NCBI GenBank assembly: GCA_032629725.1
Contig: JAFEVB010000009.1
Span: 5,001-69,000 of the forward strand
Direction: 5' to 3'
DNA length: 64,000 nucleotides
From: Gremmenia infestans
Lineage: Eukaryota; Ascomycota; Leotiomycetes; Helotiales; Hamatocanthoscyphaceae
Below the pieces are notes generated by a model that was given only the letters and a program-made list of their open reading frames with translations, was not told where the DNA came from and made no database searches. Position numbers and translations under genes: made by a program. Shown here piece by piece: positions 55,994-64,000 of this stretch. Numbering within the stretch: the first letter of the stretch is position 1; the number at the start of each line of letters is the position of its first letter.

Positions 55994-57554
55994 TCAAGCA
56001 GTAGCAGCTTCCTCATCATGCCACACCACCTGAGACTCATCCTCCTCTTTACTCTCATGGTTTATGAATAAAAACGACAGGAGGACCACACATGCCCCGA
56101 CCCAGTACAGAGCACTCGAGTACTGATGGCTCAAAATCATTTGCCCTACTAGGGATAGCGGGATGGTCAGTGACAATCCTACTGTTACGACTAATGGGGT
56201 AGTAAGGAGCTATTAATCAAAGTTAGTATGAGCTTCCAAGAGATATTTCAGGAGTCAAGCTCCGAATCCAAGAGCTCGGCTCCCAGAATAGACACGAGAT
56301 CGAGGGAAGATAAAGCCTTACCATTGCATATGCCCAGGAGTAATCCGCAATGAACGACGATGCTGAGTTGAGCTGCGATGTGTTAGATATGCTCAAGATA
56401 TGGAACAATGTACTCACCAGCACGATAGTCCAGATCTTCCCCGTAGGAGGCAGCTCAAATTTCTCTACCCCTGTGTAGTGCAAGATTATGAATCCAGGCC
56501 ACAGGAAAGCGACATTGAACAGTCCCACTAGGCCAAAGAAGAGTGGCATATTGACACGGTCTTCGTTCCCAATTCGCTTCTTCATCACAATGGCGTACAT
56601 GCCATACATAATAGCACTTCCAAACGCCATGGCATCTCCAATCGCAATCTCGCTTTGAGACTTGTGGGGAAAGTTCCCGCGGTTCTCATCGTTGTCCTTC
56701 CCCGATAGATCCACGGAAGAAATGAGGACGATGCCTGCCAAAGATGCCAAAACCCCAATGAGCTTCTTATACGAGAAACCCTCTACTCGGAACAGAACAC
56801 CAAAAATAAGCGTCCATATACTGCTCGTAGATGTCAAGATGGTCGAGCTGGCAACACTCGTATATTCTAAGCAGCCTGCAACAAGGTAGTTAGCTAGAAA
56901 CCAAAGCATGCAAAACTCCAAGCTCAGAACGGCCGTTTCAGGCACGCTGAGTTGTCCTTCTGGCGGCTGCGGATCGCCGGACATGCTCAAGGCTGGTCCT
57001 CCTGGTCCTTCATCATCGACCAGCAAGCGTGTCTGCGAAGCCGACAACGGATCCTCTGCTTCTTCCTCCCCATCCGATTTCCCAATGCCCTTGTAACCGT
57101 TCATCCGGCCCTGCCAAAATTCCATCGTCGACGTCCGCATATGTCCAAAGCCATGCTGATGACCAATTCGCAGTATGATGGGAATGAGAGATATAGCGAA
57201 GAAGGAAGTGTTGATATAGGTGACGAAGTATGGTTTCGAATACGAATTATCTGCGAAGATGTACTGGCGGCATGTTAGCAACCCCACACGCTGGCACGGA
57301 TAGGACAGGATAAAACCTACGCTGGCGAGGAAATTTGAAGCCGTCCATAGGAAGACCGTGACCAGAAGAAGACAGATTCCTAAGGCTCTCCGGCCTATAT
57401 TTTGCAGTCCAAGGCTAGCTTTGAAACCCCCGGGCTTTATTTGGGAGGATCGCTGAGAGGAAAGCGACAGTCTCTGGCGTGATATTGATGGCGTGTCGAC
57501 AGAAAGTCTGAGTTCTTCCGCAGCTGCCGGTGGAAGAGGTGGCTCTGCACTCAT
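55994..57554 (-). CDS. DMT/EamA-type solute transporter (SLC35F5-like)
   Basis: 448-aa membrane protein with about 10 hydrophobic helices. Exons: 57321-57554, 56418-57263, 56322-56372, 55994-56209. The first intron (57 nt) is in frame, so reading through it would add 19 residues. The patterns 'LWTASNFLAS', 'KPYFVTYINTSFF' and 'ASSTILTSTSSIWTLIFGVLF' match the eukaryotic SLC35F/YML018C vacuolar-membrane transporter family. An acidic cytosolic loop (about 140-180) and tail are present. Substrate is unknown. It is probably a conserved housekeeping gene. Confidence 0.85.
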
Positions 57555-58231
57555 AGTTGGAAATTTAGATGGTGATCGTGAGGTGGAGGTCCTGTCACGG
57601 TGGTTGCAGGCATAGAAATAGGAATGGCAGGCTCATGGAAATAAGTGAAGGATCAAGTCGCGGATTCTTTCGGCAGGGGGGTCTTTAGTATCGTTCCGAT
57701 GCCGCAGGTAAATGGAAGAACAGATGGATCATATTATTAGTTGTCTTCGAGGGGTTGGGGTGGGTTGGGTTGGCATCTACATTTACCAAGGATGACTGAT
57801 GCCCTATAGATGGAACATGTTCCGTTTCCGAGTCAGATCTAGCCTTTGTCAGTTAGGAAGTTCCACCCCGCATTAACTAAACTTCATCATTACTGTTCCA
57901 CGAGAAACTTTTTATCACCGTAATCGAGGCTAATATATGATATATTATCTCGGCATTATGGTCTTGAAAGTAATTCATTCTATAGTTGAAACGGTGTCGA
58001 AAAGGAAACCAAAATCATAAACCAGGTACCTCGTCATATAAGCATAAGAAGTCATGTATAGAGAAAGAGAAAGAGAAGCAGACGCCACAGCGCCATCAAT
58101 GATCATTATGTACACATGGGAACTATTCTCCCCCCTGTGAGCAACATCAAGCTCAGACAAGAAAAGTGCATAGAGAATGAGAACATGCACCACTAGCAAT
58201 ATCCAGCAGAAGGAACAGAAGCTATACGATT
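57555..58231. other. Intergenic region
   Basis: Promoter of the DMT transporter gene and 3' flank of YPT7. No gene is recognised. Confidence 0.45.
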
Positions 58232-59203
58232 CTAGCATGCGCATCCATCTCTGTCGTTCTCGATATGAATGTTAATAGGATCCGAGAAATCGCCACTGAA
58301 TTCTTCTGATTCCTCTTGAGCCAGCGCATTTCTTGCTATAACTAGATTGTATATTAGCCGCCAGTTTTAGAGAATAGTCTCATAAAGCAGTACTCACCCT
58401 CAAATGCTTGCTCAACGTTGATAGCTTCCTTTGCGCTCGTCTCAAAATAAGGGATTCCACCCTTTGACTGACAGAAAGTCATGGCGCGTTTCGCAGATAT
58501 CTGATACCGGATTAGCAAAAACCTTCAATTATGGGCAAATAAGGCTTACCACTCTCTTGTTATCCTCTACATCGATCTTGTTACCGAGTACAACCTGTAA
58601 CCTAGCTTAGCAAATGGTCCCCTGGATCAGTATGCCAACTTACGAATGGGAAATTATCCGGATCTCTTGGTGATGCTTGGATCAGGAACTCGTCTCTCCA
58701 ACTATCAAGAGTATCGAAACTCTTGGAGTTGTTGACATCGTACACTAGGACACAGCAGTCTGCTCCTCTGTAAAAGGCCACACCTAACGACTGGAATCTC
58801 TCTTGCCCGGCAGTATCCCAAAGCTACACGTTTATTAGCCCTTGGCTTTGCCAAATCGAGCATCATGACACCCGTACCTGCATCGTCACCAATCGATCGT
58901 CCACCAACACCTCCTTGGTGAGGAAGTCCGCACCAATCGTAGCTTTGTAGCTTGCGCTGAATTTCTTATTGACCTAGCCGGAAATCAGCCCATATCCCAG
59001 AGTATATCTCCCGTAAAACTCTCGTTCGGAGCCGTAATATGTGAGTGTTAACGTACATATTGGTTCATCAAACTCGTTTTCCCGACACCACTATCACCCA
59101 GGATTATGACCTGAAAAAGACATCGGTCAGCAGATATCCCTTAGACTACTATACACGACTACAAGGAGCATACCTTCAAGAGGACCTTCTTTCGGGAAGA
59201 CAT
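58232..59203 (-). CDS. ypt7: Rab7-type small GTPase Ypt7
   Basis: 205-aa Rab GTPase in seven exons: 59174-59203, 59057-59110, 58878-58973, 58644-58823, 58550-58594, 58398-58500, 58232-58341. It has the P-loop 'GDSGVGKT' (15-22), effector segment 'YKATIGADF' (37-45), 'WDTAGQE' (62-68), 'NKID' (125-128), 'ETSAKEA', and the C-terminal CAC for double geranylgeranylation. It directs homotypic vacuole fusion and late endosome and autophagosome fusion on the vacuolar membrane. Being split into short exons, it is easy to miss by frame scanning. It is divergent from ATG16. Confidence 0.97.
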
Positions 59204-59612
59204 GTTGATTAGAGAAGGAGATTGAGTTTAGGCGCGATAACGAAGTTGTTGACCGTTCCCAAGTCGTGCACTATGATATGTTTCGCTGAAACGAGTGGTG
59301 CAACGTGTATCGTATCGGAATTCGCCAGCGACTGTATTTAGGTTCGTTTAGGTTGTGTATTTGGGAACTGTCGTTGCGGTCGTGTGGAGTCTGTGTCTGT
59401 TTACAAGTGAGAGAAGGCGGAGTGGAGCTTCATGAGGTCCAGTCTAGAAAACAAGCTTCAGCCTATCAAACACAACGGTAGCCTTGGACCACCTCTCCGC
59501 TTTGATTCACCTCATGCAGCCTTGGATCTGACCCTGCCCGTATTCAATCTATTCTACATATCTTGAACTCTCCAGCGATGTACTCTATCCAGTGCCATTC
59601 CCAGGAATAGAA
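59204..59612. promoter_or_regulatory. Shared divergent promoter, YPT7 / ATG16
   Basis: About 410 bp separate the start codons of two oppositely transcribed genes that both act in autophagy. Co-regulation from this interval is possible; no specific motif was identified. Confidence 0.5.
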
Positions 59613-60306
59613 ATGGCATCTTGGCGCAACGAATACATTCAGGCCCTCCACGAAAGAGACCGACGGGAAAAGGCTAGCTATCAGCAGGTAGATGATCAGC
59701 TTATTGAGGCCTGTGAGCTATTCTCCATGCACACGCCAGCGACCAAACATCGCCTGCTAAATTTACTTGTACAGTTACACAGCTACTCGACCGCACAACA
59801 GCGCTTGAAGCAGAAAAAGCCTCCAAAGAACCCCATGCCCAAGATTCCAAACTTCGAGAGCCTAGCACCACCACAGCAACCGAAGGGACCGCCCAGATCC
59901 GGAGTGACCTAGCAGAGGCCCTGCGCTCCAACGGGCAACTCCAATCACGTATAAAAGTAGCAGAGGCTGAGGTGGCCAGACTACGAGCCAAGAGTAAATC
60001 GGATGGCAAACTTATCGACGAACTTTCTAGGGAACGGGGTAGTCTGGCACAGAAACTTAAGGATAAGGAAGAGGAGTTGAGAGGCAAGGCCAAATTACTA
60101 AGTGTAGGGCTACTCTTTTGGACATATTGTGGAATCATACTCACATGTACAAGGATGTCCAGGATGAGGTTATCTCGCTCGACATGGAACTCAACCTGTC
60201 GGGACAGGCGACTACGAAGCTGAAAGCTGAGAACAAGGAACTCATTGATCGATGGATGGTTTATAAGAGCAGGGAAGTGGAAGCGATGAATAGCACGCTC
60301 CATTAG
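59613..60306 (+). CDS. atg16: Autophagy protein Atg16
   Basis: 193-aa coiled-coil protein. Exons: 59613-59712, 59775-60103, 60154-60306. The N-terminal 'WRNEYIQALHERDRRE' is the Atg5-binding helix. After splicing, 'FTQLLDRTTALEAEKA' leads into a long heptad-rich coiled coil (about 75-175), ending with 'LKAENKELIDRWMVYK', typical of fungal Atg16. It dimerises and brings Atg12-Atg5 to the phagophore for Atg8 lipidation. It has no WD40 domain, as usual in fungi. Confidence 0.93.
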
Positions 60307-60472
60307 AGACCAAAGCAAAGGGAAGGACGACCTCCGACGCTGCATACAAGACGGATTACGTGCATGGAGAAGGGACGTCAATTGTGCATAATACATTCAA
60401 CATTCTGCGTTATTCATTCTACCTGGGGTATCCAACAGGAAGTTGAAAAAGTGGCGGAAGAACTGGACAATT

Positions 60473-62046
60473 CTATTGTCTCTCGAAGTCCGCAAGACGC
60501 TGACTATCCTTCGTGGCAATGTAATAATCACCACCTGCATCTGTCCAACTTACATCGCCACGGTAGTATTGAAGTTTCTTCACATCGAGAACATTCGCAG
60601 GGTTGCCTATGTTGCGTGCGGTGATCTGGTGGCCTTCGGGGACAAAAGATTTCAGTGATACAATCTTGCAATCGTCTTTGCAATCCAGGAACAGGAGGTT
60701 TAGAGTATGGTTCAGTTCAGAGCTGAACACTTCGTTATTGACAAGAATCACGTCTGCACGTTTCATAGCGTCCTGAATCGGCCTGTTTGTCGTAAAATCA
60801 TCTGCTACCAGATGTACCTCGCCAGTTGCAATCCCCCAGAGTCGGCACCGAGCCTTGAATTCCTTTTTCTGGGCCTTTGCTAACTTGCATGCATTGGGCG
60901 CCATTTCACAGCCCCAGCTCTCACAGCCAATTTGTAGAGCGGCTTGTAGTACAACATTACCAACACCAGACCCAAGATCAACGAAAACTTGATCTGAGGT
61001 AATCTTTGTCTTGTCGAAAATTCGATCAACCAAAGGCGAAAGTAGTTCACCATAAACATTGTCCGAGCCGGCTTCATATTTCCGTAACGAGTCCACGTCA
61101 GGTGAGACTGCGCGGTCATACACTTGCTTCAATATCAACTGGACCATTTTAAGAGGTAGATCATATCGATTGTCGAGGTTCTTTGCGAGAGCGCCATCCT
61201 GTATAAGCCTCTGAATAGCTGTGTTGTAATCATCCACTGCGTTTTTGAAAACTTCCCGTCGACTTTGGGTGGGTTCTTTCCGTAAGGTATTCCGGGCCTT
61301 CTCGAGTTCTCGAATGACCTTCCCATTGTCTTGGCCCAGAAAGGGTTCCGCTTGTTCGTCTGTTAAATAGACCTCCGTGACAACTTTGGCGACTTCGATG
61401 ATCTCTCCTACTGAATCAATTCTATCCTTGCCGAAGTGGAGGTCATATCTATTGATATCATTAGCCTTCAGGTCTTAGAATCAGAAATAAACATGTACCT
61501 TTCCCTCTGCGAAGCACTGGGATATTGTAACTCCACGATCACATCCTCAATATAAGTATCCGCCACAGCCTTGGGTTTCCTCAAAGGCGCAACGATTTCA
61601 GCGGCGTGGATCATTTTGAACTTCCCTCCATCACCATCAGAGAAAGCCTTCCGGGACCGGAGTTGCCTCTTCCTTCCACCTTTATCTTGCACCTTCTGTC
61701 GCTTCTGAGCCGGTTGCTCGAACGAAGTGCTATCATCCTCATCATCATCAGACTCATCGAATTTGGGTCGATCAGACGGTGAACTTTGTCGCATAGGCTT
61801 GCGCTTTGGAACCTGGAGGTGGCGCGATGATGGCTCGTGGTCCTCCGAAGGCGATGTTAGGGGACTGGACCTGTTGGAAATCGCTGGTGAGGACCTCAAC
61901 GAAGAAGCATTCGAACGAGCGATCTCCTGTTGTCTTCGCGCCGAGAAAGCAATTTTCGAAGGGAGTGGTTGCGGTTTCTTTGCGACGGGGGCCTGCTCAG
62001 TTCGGACTACTTTAGGCGCAGCCTTGATCCGGGAGTTCTTGAACAT
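60473..62046 (-). CDS. dot1: Histone H3-K79 methyltransferase Dot1
   Basis: 507-aa nuclear SAM-dependent methyltransferase. Exons 61499-62046 and 60473-61448 (50-nt intron). The N-terminal about 150 residues are basic, Ser-rich and disordered with an acidic patch ('DESDDDEDDS'). The catalytic DOT1 fold follows, with SAM motif 'DLGSGVGN' at 340-347, 'GCEMAPNACKLA', and the 'NNEVF' active-site loop at about 420-424, ending close to the last strand. The start at the 'MFKNSRIKAAP' Met was chosen; the frame is open upstream for about 51 codons. It controls telomeric silencing and the DNA-damage response, and in some aspergilli affects metabolite production. Convergent with ATG16, 166 bp apart. Confidence 0.93.
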
Positions 62047-62484
62047 CTTTTTCACCGTAGAATGCGCAGACACAGTCGCATGAGCAAGTAAAACAATATT
62101 TAGATCTGCAAAAGCAAAATACGCTGTAGGGTATGATATGTTTTGTTGTGGTAAGAAGTAAGAGTGAAGGTTCCTGTCCTGTCCTGCACCTGATTCCATT
62201 CAGGGTTGTTTTCTTTGGGTCGCGTAGCCTTGCAGCGCTAACTAAGCTAAGCAAGGCAGCTGCAGGGGAGGGGAAGGGGGAGGAGACGCAAAACAGGTCC
62301 AGGCCATAGAAAGCATTATGAGGTACAATACTTCCTCACTCAGTGATCGTAGACCCTTATTTCATATACGGGTATCATTTCTATTGATCGGTGCAAAATC
62401 TACAGCTCAACGCCATCCAGTGAGGGACTCCATCTACCCATGTGTATCCCCGCGCCGACCCATCCCTTTCCTTATCCGGTGTAT
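62047..62484. other. Intergenic region
   Basis: Promoter of DOT1 and 3' flank of the hydrolase-like gene. Nothing else recognised. Confidence 0.45.
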
Positions 62485-64000
62485 TCAAAGCTTCGACCTA
62501 ACAGCTTCTAGTCGGTATTTGACATCTTTCAGCACTTTAGTCGCCGGTTTCCAATCATCAAATTGCTTCAAAAGCTCGGTTGTTTCGGAGCTAAGCTCGG
62601 TCTTGACAAAGTCCTCTTCCAGGACACCTCGCATGATCCATGGGAGGACATATGGGTTGGAACTGTTGTAGCCCTCAGACTTCTTTATTTCCAATGGAAC
62701 ATCACCAACAGAAGTCGTTTCTAGAGCGTATTCAATCGCAAAGCTGGAGGGGATTAGTAACAAACGGTACTGAGGCCACCTGAACTTACTCATAAACTCT
62801 CTGGTCATCATACAAACGAGAGTGACCTTCTCCACCAACTAGACTGCCAGCAAGTGGCGCTGAAAGTTCGCGGATGAGGCCGTGATCAGACACCCCGAGG
62901 TTGCGCAGCTTGAGAGCAAAGCCTACGAGATGGGAGATGCTAGAGTAAATATGTCAATAGGGAATACGATAATGTTATTAGTACTAGAACTTACAAATCT
63001 GGAGCATGTAATCGACCGTCAACGAAAACAGTTCGAAAGATGTATGGATGACTAGCCCTTGAGAATGTAGAGGACTCCAAAGAGACTAGTTGATCATCGA
63101 TAGAGCCACAATATGTAATTCTGACTCCGTACAGCAAACAAATACGTAAAGAGTCCTCATACCTACTGATGGTAAGATTGGAGTCTTGATACAGGTGGGT
63201 AAGACAACTAACCGTTTCGAAACAGTGCTTTCAGGGTTTGCAAATTCAAACAGTTCAGTGGTGGACTCCCCGAATAACCTAGACTTGTAATCCGAGAATG
63301 GTCCGAGAGAAACACTTGCCATCGAACACACCCCTATGCGACCAGATGTGACAACGCCAAATTCTATCAGCTTAGCCACTAGCATTATGGCAACTGGCAC
63401 GCCTTGCGAATGGCATGCGAGAAGGATAAAGTCAGCTTTGCGAATATGATCAATCCAATTCAGGAGAAGTTTCCAAAGATTGTCTACACGCTCAGCGATC
63501 TTGCCCTCGCCTTCAAGAGCAACTTTTTCTATCTCACAATCAATAGAGCCATGGGAATCGGTCCATCGCCTTATAGCTTCTGCTGCATGGTTTGCGAATC
63601 GAATAGAGGTTCCGGTAGGTTCGCCAATCACCTTGCGTAAAAGAGGAGCGGGAAAAAGGCCATGGATGCTATGTCACGCGATGTTAATAATTGATCAGCA
63701 AGGGCATGTCTTTCACAGAGTAAAATCCTCCGTACTTACCCAATTGCGAGAGCCTTCTTAATCTTCGGAGGATCCTTTGTCAAAAAGACATGTTTCATAG
63801 GTGGTTGGTGATTACGAAGCAAAAGCCTTGCTAGTTGTTGCAGAATCGATGGATTTTCAACCAGTCGGTATGTTTGCGCTACTGATGGAAGTAATAGATT
63901 CGGTGGAGAAATCTTCATTGGAGCAGGGCTTTGCAAAGATGTTCCCTTTACAGACTCTTGATTGGCCAGTTTTCGGGAAGAGTCATCCACTTCGAGGGAC
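62485..64000 (-). CDS. Alpha/beta-hydrolase-like protein, 5' end beyond the window
   Basis: Partial gene; the frame is open at the window edge. Exons seen: 63740->64000, 63213-63668, 62995-63162, 62790-62939, 62485-62743. About 431 residues are visible. After a Pro/Ser-rich segment comes 'IHGLFPAPLLRKVIGEPTGT', then 'FILLACHSQGVPVAIML', a nucleophile-elbow-like HSQG, and 'CGSIDDQLVSLESS' with an Asp in the acid position. A late 'LVGGEGHSRLYDD' could supply the His. This is the pattern of a conserved fungal alpha/beta-hydrolase family of unknown substrate. The gene is conserved-looking and probably housekeeping. Confidence 0.75.

Noticed and set aside
57264..57320. 19-residue insertion in the DMT transporter
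   Set aside because: It is an in-frame intron with GTAGGT donor, GCTAAC branch and CAG acceptor. Its removal restores the family sequence.
59701..60396. 231-codon minus-strand frame over ATG16
   Set aside because: It is low-complexity Ser/Leu-rich, antisense to a well-supported spliced ATG16.

Overview
This window is filamentous ascomycete DNA, most likely from the Eurotiomycetes (Aspergillus/Penicillium/Talaromyces type). The evidence is short GT-AG introns of about 45-160 nt with CTAAC-like branch points, a Zn2Cys6 regulator, a non-reducing polyketide synthase, and a block of housekeeping genes (YPT7, ATG16, DOT1). It also holds AT-rich transposon debris whose stop codons are of the type left by repeat-induced point mutation (RIP). 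Gene models were spliced by hand. Exon sums are multiples of three wherever exact exon borders are given.

Layout. 1-2460: heavily RIP-mutated retroelement debris. 2480-5120 (-): Zn2Cys6 transcription factor. 5944-20846: a three-level nest of LTR elements. A small non-autonomous LTR element is split in its left LTR by a Ty3/Gypsy element (6051-19364), which itself contains several copies and fragments of a second, chromodomain-bearing Gypsy family. 21.1-21.4 kb: a kinase-like gene remnant.

21912-49460 is a secondary-metabolite gene cluster. In order it holds an MCT-type MFS transporter (-), 2OG-Fe(II) oxygenase A (-), a pantothenate/allantoate-type MFS transporter (+), 2OG-Fe(II) oxygenase B (-), YCII-like protein 1 (+), a small unknown protein (-), an SDR (-), an FSH serine hydrolase (-), an NmrA-like protein (-), a TropB-like FAD monooxygenase (+), YCII-like protein 2 (+) and a 2596-aa NR-PKS (+) with domains SAT-KS-AT-PT-ACP-CMeT-R.

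How the genes may work together. A C-methylating NR-PKS with a reductive release domain should deliver a methylated aromatic aldehyde such as 3-methylorcinaldehyde. A TropB-like monooxygenase would dearomatise it, and a TropC/CitB-like 2OG oxygenase could oxidise the methyl group or expand the ring. This is the core logic of fungal tropolones. Here it lacks a P450 and adds a second 2OG oxygenase, two YCII-like proteins and a CitA-like FSH hydrolase, so the product may be an undescribed tropolone, citrinin-like or dearomatised resorcylaldehyde compound. The product is an inference.

51233-64000 is mostly conserved: a GCN5-type histone acetyltransferase next to the PKS (-), a heme-oxygenase-like tail-anchored protein (+), a DMT/EamA-type transporter (-), YPT7/Rab7 (-), ATG16 (+), the histone H3K79 methyltransferase DOT1 (-), and an alpha/beta-hydrolase-like gene cut off by the window end (-).
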